From positions 1 through 35,454 of the forward strand of contig CAZHPA010000016.1 in NCBI GenBank assembly GCA_964533945.1: a stretch of 35,454 nucleotides of DNA. Direction: 5' to 3'. The number at the start of each line of letters is the position of its first letter. Position 1 is the first letter of the stretch. Positions 25,303 to 33,455 of the stretch are shown here, one piece after another. Source of the DNA: CAZHPA01 sp964533945. GTDB lineage: Bacteria > Bacillota > Clostridia > Lachnospirales > WRBF01. Both the position numbers and the translations under genes were made by a program. The notes beneath the pieces were generated by a model that did no database searches, was not told the DNA's origin, and worked only from the letters and a program-made list of their open reading frames with translations.

Positions 25303-25306
25303 ATAC

Positions 25307-25335
25307 TTGACTTAAATATGGCAGACTGATACAAT
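25307..25335 (+). promoter_or_regulatory. Sigma-A promoter between the two nuclease halves
   Basis: TTGACT (25307-25312), exactly 17 bp, then TACAAT (25330-25335), both 5/6 matches. It begins 5 bp after the upstream stop and lies about 50 bp before the next start, so the second half and rlmD can be transcribed independently. Confidence 0.65.
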
Positions 25336-25385
25336 ATAAGTCGAAAAACAACTAAAAATAGCAATTTGAAAGGAAAACAAGCTCT

Positions 25386-25961
25386 TTGCAAAAGATTTTG
25401 TTTGAAATTATTTCATATACTTCTATGGTGTGGCTTGGTCTATTTATTATTAAAAGAACGTTTTTTGGAGAGTATATAATTAAAAAGCCTCCACGGCTTA
25501 TAACTAACGGTTATAAATTATTTTACACAGACCAATCCCCCAAAAAGAAAGAAAAAGGCGTTATTTACTCGAAACTTTTGGTTTCAAAAAAGTATGGCTT
25601 AAAAGGAAAGCCCGATTTTATTTTAAAACATAGAGTAAATAATATGCTAATGCCAATAGAACTTAAAAGCGGCAAAATAGGAGATAACGCGTCGCCACGT
25701 TATGGGGATTTAATGCAACTTTGTGCATATTTTTTAATTGTAGAAGATATTTTTAAAGTTAAACCGGCATATGGCAAGCTAATTTACAGCGACCATATGT
25801 TTGTTGTTAAAAACACAAGGCGGCTTAGAAAGCAACTTTTATCTATTATGTCTGATATGCGATTAATGCTTAAAACAGGAGAGCAGCAGCCAAAAGCAAA
25901 CTATGCAACGTGCCGTTACTGTCTTTCTAGAAATACTGTTTGTGAATTTTGCGAGGAATAA
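25386..25961 (+). CDS. Membrane-anchored Cas4/RecB-like nuclease core
   Basis: This 191-aa protein starts with a transmembrane helix (about 5-24) and continues with a PD-(D/E)xK nuclease core: D77 in GKPDFIL, E92 and K94 in PIELKSGK, and Q111/Y115 in LMQLCAY. The C-terminal cysteines C176-x2-C179, C186 and C189 resemble the C-x2-C-x5-C cluster ligands of Cas4 and AddB. It lacks the N-terminal cysteine and motif-I His, which are in the preceding gene. No cas1, cas2 or CRISPR is nearby. The TTG start is 11 nt after AAAGGA (25369-25374). A role in DNA-end processing at the membrane is inferred. Confidence 0.75.
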   Translation: MQKILFEIISYTSMVWLGLFIIKRTFFGEYIIKKPPRLITNGYKLFYTDQSPKKKEKGVIYSKLLVSKKYGLKGKPDFILKHRVNNMLMPIELKSGKIGDNASPRYGDLMQLCAYFLIVEDIFKVKPAYGKLIYSDHMFVVKNTRRLRKQLLSIMSDMRLMLKTGEQQPKANYATCRYCLSRNTVCEFCEE

Positions 25962-25976
25962 AAAGGAGTTGATAAA

Positions 25977-26213
25977 ATGGCAATTAAAAAATGGACTCCA
26001 CCAAAACTAACACCAACTTTTGAAAAAACCGAAAAACAGAAAAATAAATTACCAGAAGTTAAAAATTCAGAACAACAGAAAATCAAAAAACCTGAAATTA
26101 AGGAAAAGGAAAACAAGGTTGAAAAAGTGTTAAGGCTTAGCAACGACGAATTAATTGCATTAGCAATTCGTGATATTTTAAAAAGAGAAGAGTTAGGGGA
26201 ACAAATACATTAA
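25977..26213 (+). CDS. Small Lys/Glu-rich protein of unknown function
   Basis: I do not recognise this 78-aa protein. Residues 1-50 are Lys/Pro/Glu-rich and probably disordered. Residues 50-75 (VLRLSNDELIALAIRDIL) look like an amphipathic helix or helical hairpin. There is no signal peptide or membrane helix. ATG is 9 nt after AAGGAG (25962-25967), 15 bp behind the nuclease core, and its stop overlaps the rlmD start (TAATG). It may be an accessory of the nuclease, by position only. Confidence 0.6.
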   Translation: MAIKKWTPPKLTPTFEKTEKQKNKLPEVKNSEQQKIKKPEIKEKENKVEKVLRLSNDELIALAIRDILKREELGEQIH

Positions 26214-27553
26214 TGGAATACGAGTTGGAATATGAATTAGAAATAACAGACTTAACTGTAGAAGGTTTTGGAATTGGTAAAACAAGCGATGGCTTTACGC
26301 TTTTTGTTGAAGGCGGTGTGCCGGGTGACATTGTTTTAGCTAAAGTTTACAAAGCTAAAAAAGCGTTTGCATATGCAACTATCTCAAAATTAATTAAACC
26401 GTCGCATTTAAGACAAACACCCGAATGCAGTGTTTTCAATGAGTGCGGCGGCTGCTGTTTGCAACATATTAATTATGAAGCGCAGCTTGATTTTAAACAC
26501 AAAAAAGTTAAAGATAGTCTAAAACGTATAGGTGGCATTTCTTTAGATTTTGAAGTTATAGCAGCAGAAAACCGATTTAATTACAGAAATAATGTTCAAT
26601 TTCCTGTAGGGCAAGATGAAAACGGTGTATTTTTAGGGTTCTATAGTATAAACAGCCATAGTGTTGTTCGCATAAACCGCTGCTTAATAGCCCATGAATC
26701 GCACGAACAAGTTTTGCAAATTATTGAAAAATTTTTTAACGACTATAAAATTTCAACATACAATCGAAATACTAAAAAAGGGCTAGTTAGACATGTTGCG
26801 TATAGAATTGGGTTTAAAACAAATGAAAAGTTAGTTTGCATTGTAATAAATGGAAAAACTTTGCCAAACACCGATAAACTAATAGAACGTTTGCAAAATG
26901 TTGATGGCTTAAAAAGTATTTGCGTTAACATAAACACAGGTTCAAGCAGTGTTGTTTTTGGAAAGAGAACTTATACCATCTGGGGAAGCGAAACAATTTG
27001 CGACTATATAGGACAATATAAGTTCAACATTTCCCCGACATCGTTCTTTCAAATTAACCCTGTTCAAACAGAAATTTTATATAATAAAATAGTGGAGTTT
27101 GCCTCTCCTTTAAACAAAGAAAAGGATATTGTTGCCGATTTATTTTGCGGAACAGGCACAATATCAATTTTTATGGCACATAAAGCAAAAGCCGTATATG
27201 GAATTGAAATTTTTAACGAAGCTGTTTTAAATGCACAGGAAAACGCAAGTCAAAATAGCATATTAAATGCTCACTTTATTCAAGGTGCTGCAGAACATGT
27301 GTTTTTAAAATTAAGTAAAGAAATATGCCCCGATGTTATTATTGTTGACCCGCCCCGAAAAGGTTGTGATATTAACTTATTAAAACAACTTTCGGCTAAA
27401 AAAATTATATATGTTTCGTGTGACCATGCAACATTATCAAGAGATTTAAAAATACTTGCCGAGCTTGGATATAACGTTGTTAAAGGCGCTTTAATTGATT
27501 GCTTTTGCATGACAATGCGCTTAGAATGCGTTGTTTTAATTGAACGTCCCTAA
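26213..27553 (+). CDS. rlmD: 23S rRNA (uracil-5-)-methyltransferase, RlmD/RlmCD family
   Basis: This 446-aa TrmA/RumA-family enzyme makes 5-methyluridine in rRNA. It has an N-terminal TRAM domain (residues 5-62). Fe-S ligands are C72, C78 and C81 (C-x5-C-x2-C, in ECSVFNECGGC) with C157 as the fourth. The SAM site is ADLFCGTGTIS, DPPRKGCD follows, and the catalytic C403 is in YVSCDHATLSRD with a downstream E438. RlmD versus RlmCD (one or two target uridines) cannot be told from sequence alone. The terminator begins inside its last codons. Confidence 0.93.
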   Translation: MEYELEYELEITDLTVEGFGIGKTSDGFTLFVEGGVPGDIVLAKVYKAKKAFAYATISKLIKPSHLRQTPECSVFNECGGCCLQHINYEAQLDFKHKKVKDSLKRIGGISLDFEVIAAENRFNYRNNVQFPVGQDENGVFLGFYSINSHSVVRINRCLIAHESHEQVLQIIEKFFNDYKISTYNRNTKKGLVRHVAYRIGFKTNEKLVCIVINGKTLPNTDKLIERLQNVDGLKSICVNINTGSSSVVFGKRTYTIWGSETICDYIGQYKFNISPTSFFQINPVQTEILYNKIVEFASPLNKEKDIVADLFCGTGTISIFMAHKAKAVYGIEIFNEAVLNAQENASQNSILNAHFIQGAAEHVFLKLSKEICPDVIIVDPPRKGCDINLLKQLSAKKIIYVSCDHATLSRDLKILAELGYNVVKGALIDCFCMTMRLECVVLIERP

Positions 27554-27572
27554 TTAATTGTTTAGGGACGTT
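27543..27572. terminator. Terminator after rlmD
   Basis: A perfect 11-bp stem (27543-27553 with 27562-27572) encloses an 8-nt loop and is followed by TTACTT. It contains the rlmD stop codon and ends the long murA-rlmD operon. Confidence 0.85.
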
Positions 27573-27644
27573 TTACTTAAAATTTTCCAAAATTTGCAAT
27601 TGCATAACTTACAATTTATTGCTTGAATTTAATGTTATTTAAAG

Positions 27645-28268
27645 TTAAATGTAATACTGAGCAGGTTTAAATAAAAGTATAACAAAATCCGCAATCATTC
27701 CAATGCCGCAAAGACCACCTGTGAATAAATATAATATTGCTGTTGGGATTTTTCCTTCATAAAATCTATGCGCACCGAAAATTCCTAAAAAGAAACATAA
27801 AACTAAAGAAACCCATTTGTTTTTCAATCTTCCTCCTAACACAACAGGGTGAATTGGAGGTGGGGGAAGTGGAGAAGGCATATAATTTCCATTCATATTT
27901 GTACCCGTATTAACATTACCTCCTGTATTTGTATTTGTGTTTTGAATAAACACATTCGGCTGAGCCGAACTTTTCAATTCTTCAACTTGTCTTCCGCACC
28001 TAACGCATACAACTGCATCAACATCTATTTTCTCACCGCAATATTTACAAAACTTTGTTTGACGCATTGCCCCATGAAAACTTTCTGAGCGTTCCGAGCC
28101 TCCAAAGTGAGTTTGGTTTTGCTGTTCGTATAGATTTCCTCTTAACATAGGTTTAGGGTAATTTTGCTGCATAGGCATAGTTTCATTGTAGTATGGTTGT
28201 TGCGGCTGATTGTATTGCTCATAGCCATTAAATCCCGAATTATTTTCAAAAAAATTATTATCCGACAA
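27645..28268 (-). CDS. Zinc-ribbon and TM2-domain membrane protein
   Basis: This 207-aa protein has three parts. Residues 1-70 are Asn/Gln/Tyr-rich and low-complexity. A zinc ribbon follows with C74, C77, C88 and C91 (FCKYCGEKI and CVRCGRQ). After an Asn/Thr and poly-Pro linker comes a TM2 domain at 149-200 with two membrane helices and the motif GIFGAHRFYEGK. TM2 proteins are widespread and mostly uncharacterised. The TTG start follows AAAGGAGG at 7 nt spacing. It is transcribed divergently from the FMN_bind-like gene. Confidence 0.85.
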   Translation of the reverse strand: MSDNNFFENNSGFNGYEQYNQPQQPYYNETMPMQQNYPKPMLRGNLYEQQNQTHFGGSERSESFHGAMRQTKFCKYCGEKIDVDAVVCVRCGRQVEELKSSAQPNVFIQNTNTNTGGNVNTGTNMNGNYMPSPLPPPPIHPVVLGGRLKNKWVSLVLCFFLGIFGAHRFYEGKIPTAILYLFTGGLCGIGMIADFVILLFKPAQYYI

Positions 28269-28322
28269 ATTGCCGCCTCCTTTATTTTTGCTGTATAAAT
28301 TAACCTATTTGCTAATAAATAT

Positions 28323-28352
28323 AGTATATATTTACTTAAACGTATTAGCCAA
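28323..28352 (-). promoter_or_regulatory. Candidate promoter for the TM2 gene
   Basis: Minus strand: TTGGCT (28352-28347), 18 bp, TATACT (28328-28323), about 55 bp before the TTG start. No clear promoter is seen for the divergent gene in the same 174-bp gap. Confidence 0.35.
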
Positions 28353-28442
28353 TTAATTTGTCTGAATGGCTAAAATTTTATTTATGGTTGTAATAACTAA
28401 AGCTAAATCAACATAGAGTAAAATTTAGGAGGGGGATTTTCA

Positions 28443-28922
28443 ATGGGTAGCACGAAAATATTTGTAGTGCAATTAAGGCAACTTATAAAATCATTTATAT
28501 TTGTCATTATAGGGCTTGTGCTTATTGGAGTAATTATATACTTTTTTATTCCAAAAGAAAGAGCTGGGCAGTCACCGCCACCGCCACGCCAACAGCAATC
28601 TCAATATGTTCCCGGTACATATGCAATATCATTGCCCTTATCTCAAAGTCCTGTTAAAGTTTTGGTAAATGTGAGCGAAAAAGAAATTGTTTCAATTAAT
28701 CTTGAACAGTTGACAGAACAACAAGAGGCGCTTTACCCTCTTATTAAGCCCACTTTAGAATCGCTTTCGCAAGAAATATTAAAGCACCAATATTTAGTTG
28801 TTCCAAAAACTGATAAAGATGCCGAAAACGCTGTGACAAGCCAAGTTTTATTAGATGCTATTAAAGCTGCATTAGTTGAAGCAGAAAGCAAAGGAAGCGG
28901 AGATACCGCTTCCGAAAAGTAA
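28443..28922 (+). CDS. Membrane-anchored FMN_bind-like protein
   Basis: This 159-aa protein has one N-terminal transmembrane helix (about 16-36), a Pro/Gln-rich linker (PPPPRQQQ) and an extracytoplasmic domain. The domain resembles the FMN_bind fold: YVPGTYAISLPL, a strand pattern VKVLVNVSEKEIVSINL, and a final helix TSQVLLDAIKAALVEA. The S/T-G-A-T flavinylation site of true FMN_bind proteins is missing (AVTSQ occurs instead), so covalent flavin is unlikely. ATG is 6 nt after AGGAGGGGG (28427-28435). The function is unknown. Confidence 0.7.
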   Translation: MGSTKIFVVQLRQLIKSFIFVIIGLVLIGVIIYFFIPKERAGQSPPPPRQQQSQYVPGTYAISLPLSQSPVKVLVNVSEKEIVSINLEQLTEQQEALYPLIKPTLESLSQEILKHQYLVVPKTDKDAENAVTSQVLLDAIKAALVEAESKGSGDTASEK

Positions 28923-28952
28923 TTATTTTTACATAATAATATGCAAGATGTT

Positions 28953-28985
28953 AGACTATAGGGCATTTAATTTGCTCTATAGTCT
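28953..28985. terminator. Hairpin between convergent genes
   Basis: A 13-bp stem with one G-T pair (28953-28965 with 28973-28985) encloses a 7-nt loop. T tracts on either side are poor, so termination efficiency is uncertain. It separates the FMN_bind-like gene from tkt. Confidence 0.6.
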
Positions 28986-28990
28986 GAAAT

Positions 28991-30973
28991 TTAATCAAGC
29001 AACTTCATTGCACGCTTAACAACATTTTCAACCGTAAACCCATATTCAGGGAATAAAACGTTTGATGGTGCAGACAAGCCAAACGAGTTAACAGATATAA
29101 CATCGCCGTCAAGCCCAACGTATTTGTGCCAGCCAAAAGAAGAAGCGGCTTCAACGGCAAGGCGTTTTTTAATATTTTTAGGCAAAACACTTTCTTTATA
29201 TTGCTCTGATTGTTCGTCAAAAATTTCAAATGACATCATGCTAACAACTCTTGCATTAATACCTTTTTGTTTTAAAATTTCATAAGCTTCGCAAACTAAA
29301 GCAACTTCAGAACCACTTGCAAGTAAAATTATGCTTGGGTTTTCGTCGAACCCTTTTATAACATAGCCTCCTAACAAGGCATTTTTACTTGTTCCGCTAA
29401 CATTTCCCACAACTTGCCTTGTTAAAACAATTCCTGTTGGGCTTGAAGTTCTTTCTAATGCAAGACACCATGCCGCCGTTGTTTCTGTACTATCGCATGG
29501 GCGAATAATTGTAAAGTTCGGTATACAGCGAAATTCTGCTAAATGTTCAACAGGTTGATGGGTTGGACCATCTTCTCCAACTCCTATGCTATCGTGAGTG
29601 AAAACGTTAATTACAGGAAGCTTCATTAAAGCAGAAAGCCTGCATGAAGGCTTCATGTAATCAGAAAATACAAAAAATCCCGAAACAAATGGGCGCAATC
29701 CTCCATGAATTGCAATTCCGTTAGCAATGCCCACCATAGCATGTTCCCTAATTCCAAAATAAATGTTGGCTCCACCTCTGTTTTCTTTTGAAAAAACACC
29801 TAAGCCTTCCATAAATGTTTTAGTAGACGATGCTAAATCTGCCGAACCCCCTATTATGTTTGGAACAAGCTTTGCAATTTTGTTTAAAATAGTTCCCGAA
29901 TATGTTCTTGTTGCTTGATTTTTTTGCTGTTCCCATAAGTCGTCAACGTCTAAAAGGTCAAATGGAAGTTTTTTATTGTGCCATACAATCCATTCTTTAT
30001 ACAATTCGCTATGTTCTTTTTTATATTTTTCTATTAACTCGTTCCATGCCTGTTCTTTTTGTGCAAGTTTGTCTACTATTTCATCAAAATGTAGCTTAAC
30101 TTGCTCATGCACATAAAACTCATCTTCATATTGCCAGCCTATAGATTTTTTTGTATTAACTAATTCATCTGCTCCAAGTGGCTCACCATGAGAAGAAGAC
30201 TTGCCTTGCTTGTTAGGAGAGCCATGACCAATTATTGTTTTAATTTCAATTATGCTGGGCTTATCAGTTACAGCTTTTGCATTTTCAATTGCTTTTTCTA
30301 TAGCTGCAACGTCTGTTCCGTCTTCAACAAGTTGAACATGCCAATTAAACGCCGAAAATCTTTTTCCAACATTTTCAGTAAAAGTTAAGTCTGTGCTTCC
30401 CTCTATAGTTATGTTATTTGAATCGTAAAGCAAAATTAACTTGCCAAGCCCTAATGTTCCTGCCAAAGAAGCCGCTTCGTATGAAATTCCTTCCATTAAA
30501 CAACCATCGCCGCATAGAGCAAAAGTATAGTGATTAACTATTTCGTAGTTTTCCCTGTTAAATTTATTTGCCAAGTATGTTTCTGCAATAGCCATTCCAA
30601 CGGCATTTGCAATACCTTGCCCAAGTGGCCCTGTTGTTACTTCAACGCCTGGTGTTTGGCACTGTTCTGGGTGACCCGGTGTTTTGCTTCTTAGTTGCCT
30701 AAAGTTTTGCAAATCTTTTGCAGTTATACCATAGCCAAATAAATGCAGCAAGGAATACAAAAGCGCAGAGCCATGACCTGCAGAAAGAACAAATCTATCT
30801 CTATTTTGCCATAGCGGATTTTTAGGGTTGTGTTTAAGTTGTTTTGCCCATAATGCATATGCCATAGGAGCAGCACCAAGCGGAAGCCCCGGATGCCCTG
30901 AATTTGCTTTTTCAATCATTTCGGCACTTAAAATTTTAATTGTGTTTATACATAGGTTGTCAATCTGACACAT
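28991..30973 (-). CDS. tkt: Transketolase
   Basis: This TPP enzyme of the non-oxidative pentose phosphate pathway transfers two-carbon units between sugar phosphates. Motifs are the catalytic His in SGHPGLPLG (H27), GHGSALLYSLLHLFGYG, the TPP/metal loop GDGCLMEGISYEA through SNNITIEG, and REHAMVGIANGIA in the pyrimidine domain. The 660-aa full length is normal. ATG follows GGGAGG closely. It lies 38 bp after pheT, so it probably shares the pheST transcript. Confidence 0.97.
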   Translation of the reverse strand: MCQIDNLCINTIKILSAEMIEKANSGHPGLPLGAAPMAYALWAKQLKHNPKNPLWQNRDRFVLSAGHGSALLYSLLHLFGYGITAKDLQNFRQLRSKTPGHPEQCQTPGVEVTTGPLGQGIANAVGMAIAETYLANKFNRENYEIVNHYTFALCGDGCLMEGISYEAASLAGTLGLGKLILLYDSNNITIEGSTDLTFTENVGKRFSAFNWHVQLVEDGTDVAAIEKAIENAKAVTDKPSIIEIKTIIGHGSPNKQGKSSSHGEPLGADELVNTKKSIGWQYEDEFYVHEQVKLHFDEIVDKLAQKEQAWNELIEKYKKEHSELYKEWIVWHNKKLPFDLLDVDDLWEQQKNQATRTYSGTILNKIAKLVPNIIGGSADLASSTKTFMEGLGVFSKENRGGANIYFGIREHAMVGIANGIAIHGGLRPFVSGFFVFSDYMKPSCRLSALMKLPVINVFTHDSIGVGEDGPTHQPVEHLAEFRCIPNFTIIRPCDSTETTAAWCLALERTSSPTGIVLTRQVVGNVSGTSKNALLGGYVIKGFDENPSIILLASGSEVALVCEAYEILKQKGINARVVSMMSFEIFDEQSEQYKESVLPKNIKKRLAVEAASSFGWHKYVGLDGDVISVNSFGLSAPSNVLFPEYGFTVENVVKRAMKLLD

Positions 30974-31011
30974 AATATCCTCCCAAATTTTTACCTTTAA
31001 ACTTATTTCCC

Positions 31012-33405
31012 TTATTTCCTAATGCTTGCCCCAAGCTTTTCTTGAAGACTTTCTAAAATTTTATTCATGCACAAGTTAACTTCATCATCAGTTAGTGTTC
31101 TGTTTTCGGCTCTAAAAGAAATACTGTACGCAACAGACTTATAGCCTTCTTTAATTTGCTTGCCCATATATACATCAAAAAGCAAAATATCTTCCAAAAA
31201 CTGTCCTGAATTTTCCTTGATTATTTTCTCTATATCTTTGTGTATAACATTAGTTTCAACAAGCATTGCAATATCTCTTACTATGCGTGGATATTTAGGC
31301 AAAGGCTTATATTTTCTTTCAAGGCTTGCCATTTTAAATATAGCTTCCAAATTAATTACTGCAACATATACACGCTCGTCGGCATTGTATATTTCATAGT
31401 TTTGTGCAACGGTTGGGTGAATTTCTCCTAATAGCCCAACGTCTTCATTGCCTACTAAAATCGTTGCTGTTCGTCCCGAATGCATATATGAAATAGTTTT
31501 ATTAGGTATATATTCCGCTAAAACACCTAAATTATTAAAAAGCTGTTCAACTATTCCTTTTAGTACATAAAAATCTTTTTTGCCGTAAGTTCCAATTGTA
31601 AGCGTTAATACTTCTTTCGGCAGTTCAGTTAACGGCAATGCTTTAGGCAAGTATACTTTTCCAACTTCAAAAAGCACCGCTTCTTCGTTTCTTCTGTTAT
31701 AGTTTGTTGAAAGAGAACTTAACATTCCATTTAACGTAGTTGTTCTCATAATGCTGAAATCTTCGCCGAGCGGATTAATTATATTAACCGTGTTTCTTAA
31801 AATATCATTGCTTTCTAAACATAGCTTATTAAAAACTTTTTTGCTTTCAAATGAATAGTGCATTGCTTCGCAAAGCCCACAAGACACCATAGTTTGTTTA
31901 ACTATATCTTCCATAATTTGAATATAGCTTTTTTTGCCAACAGTTGGGTTTTTTGAGCTTAACGTTTCTTCTATGTTGTTGTAACCGTAAAATCTTGCAA
32001 CTTCTTCTGCAATGTCGGCTTCTTCTGTTATGTCGGGGCGGAACGTTGGAATACATGCAATACCGTTTTCGGATTTAATTTCAACTCTGCCTAAATATTC
32101 TTCCATTTGTTCCATTGAAATATTTGTTCCAAGCAAAGCATTTACTCTATCGCTGCTAAATTCAACTGTTATCGGTTCACATCTTTTTGGATAGCAATCA
32201 ACAACACCTTCAACAACTTCGCCGCAATTAAGCATTTCAACAAGCTGTGCTGCACGGTTTATTGCCAAAAGTGCAACATTTGGGTCTATGCCTTTTTCAA
32301 ACTTACCTGATGAATCTGTACGTAACCCAAGCTTTTTTGAAGTTTTGCGAATATTTGCGCCGTTAAAGTTTGCAGATTCAAATAAAATGGCAGATGCATT
32401 TTCTGTAACTTTTGAATTTTCGCCGCCCATAACGCCGGCAATTGCAAGTGATTTTTCGCAATCTGAAATAACAAGTATACTTTCATCAAGCGTTCTTTCT
32501 ATGCCGTCAAGTGTTATAAATTTTTCATCTTGTGTTGCATTTCTAACAATTATTTTTCTTTGTGCAACATTGTCTATGTCAAAAGCGTGCATTGGCTGTC
32601 CAAATTCAAGCATAACATAATTTGTTATGTCAACAATATTATTAATTGGGCGAACTCCGCACATAGTTAATCTATGTCTTAACCATTGAGGTGAAGGTTC
32701 AATTTTAACGTTTTTAATAACTTTTGCAACATAACGTGGGCAAAGCTCCGGATTTTTAATTTCAACTTGAATTAATTCGTTAATATTGCCTTCTGCTGTT
32801 TGTTTAAGTGAAGTTTGGGGCATATTAAAAGGCAAATTAAATGTTGCCGCCGCTTCCCTTGCAATTCCTAACACAGAATAACAATCCGGTCTGTTTGATG
32901 TTATTTCAAATTCAGCAACGTCATCGCAAAGTTCTAAAACTTGCCTAACATCTGCTCCAACTTCAACTTCTTCTTTAAATATATATATACCGTTTTCAGG
33001 TGCTTCTGGGTAATCATTTTTAGTATAACCCAATTCTTCTATAGAACAAAGCATACCACAAGAAGCAACACCTCTAATTTCTCCGGCTTTAATTTTAATA
33101 TTATTAGCCAAAGTTGCCCCATCTAATGCAACCGGCACTAATGCTCCTTCAAAAACATTTGTTGCTCCTGTTACTATTTGAAGGGGAAGTTGCTGATTTA
33201 CGTCTATTTTAGTAACAACAAGCTTATCAGCGTTTTCGTGTTTTGAAATTGAAATTATTTTTCCAACAACAATGCCGCTAAGTTCACTTCCACGCCTAAC
33301 AATGCTTTCAACTTTAGTTCCTGTCATTGTCATTTCATGCTCAAATTCATTAACAGTGCAATTTAAATTAACATATTGCTTAATCCATGAAAGCGGAATG
33401 TTCAA
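31012..33405 (-). CDS. pheT: Phenylalanine-tRNA ligase beta subunit
   Basis: This is the 797-aa beta subunit of the alpha2-beta2 synthetase. It begins with a tRNA-binding OB domain (VVGKIISISKHENADKLVV), then the B3/B4 editing domain that hydrolyses Tyr-tRNA, the B5 domain, and a C-terminal ferredoxin-fold anticodon-binding domain (YPRIVRDIAMLVE through AENRTLTDDEV). The TTG start is supported by AAAGGAGGAG just upstream. It follows pheS by 50 bp. Confidence 0.96.
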   Translation of the reverse strand: MNIPLSWIKQYVNLNCTVNEFEHEMTMTGTKVESIVRRGSELSGIVVGKIISISKHENADKLVVTKIDVNQQLPLQIVTGATNVFEGALVPVALDGATLANNIKIKAGEIRGVASCGMLCSIEELGYTKNDYPEAPENGIYIFKEEVEVGADVRQVLELCDDVAEFEITSNRPDCYSVLGIAREAAATFNLPFNMPQTSLKQTAEGNINELIQVEIKNPELCPRYVAKVIKNVKIEPSPQWLRHRLTMCGVRPINNIVDITNYVMLEFGQPMHAFDIDNVAQRKIIVRNATQDEKFITLDGIERTLDESILVISDCEKSLAIAGVMGGENSKVTENASAILFESANFNGANIRKTSKKLGLRTDSSGKFEKGIDPNVALLAINRAAQLVEMLNCGEVVEGVVDCYPKRCEPITVEFSSDRVNALLGTNISMEQMEEYLGRVEIKSENGIACIPTFRPDITEEADIAEEVARFYGYNNIEETLSSKNPTVGKKSYIQIMEDIVKQTMVSCGLCEAMHYSFESKKVFNKLCLESNDILRNTVNIINPLGEDFSIMRTTTLNGMLSSLSTNYNRRNEEAVLFEVGKVYLPKALPLTELPKEVLTLTIGTYGKKDFYVLKGIVEQLFNNLGVLAEYIPNKTISYMHSGRTATILVGNEDVGLLGEIHPTVAQNYEIYNADERVYVAVINLEAIFKMASLERKYKPLPKYPRIVRDIAMLVETNVIHKDIEKIIKENSGQFLEDILLFDVYMGKQIKEGYKSVAYSISFRAENRTLTDDEVNLCMNKILESLQEKLGASIRK

Positions 33406-33455
33406 TTTAACTCCTCCTTTTATTTCGCCTTATTTAATGTTTTAATCTTTAATAT

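Noticed and set aside
24961..25961. A CRISPR-Cas locus around the Cas4-like genes
   Set aside because: There are no repeats, spacers, cas1 or cas2 in the window; the motif set is shared by non-CRISPR RecB-family nucleases.
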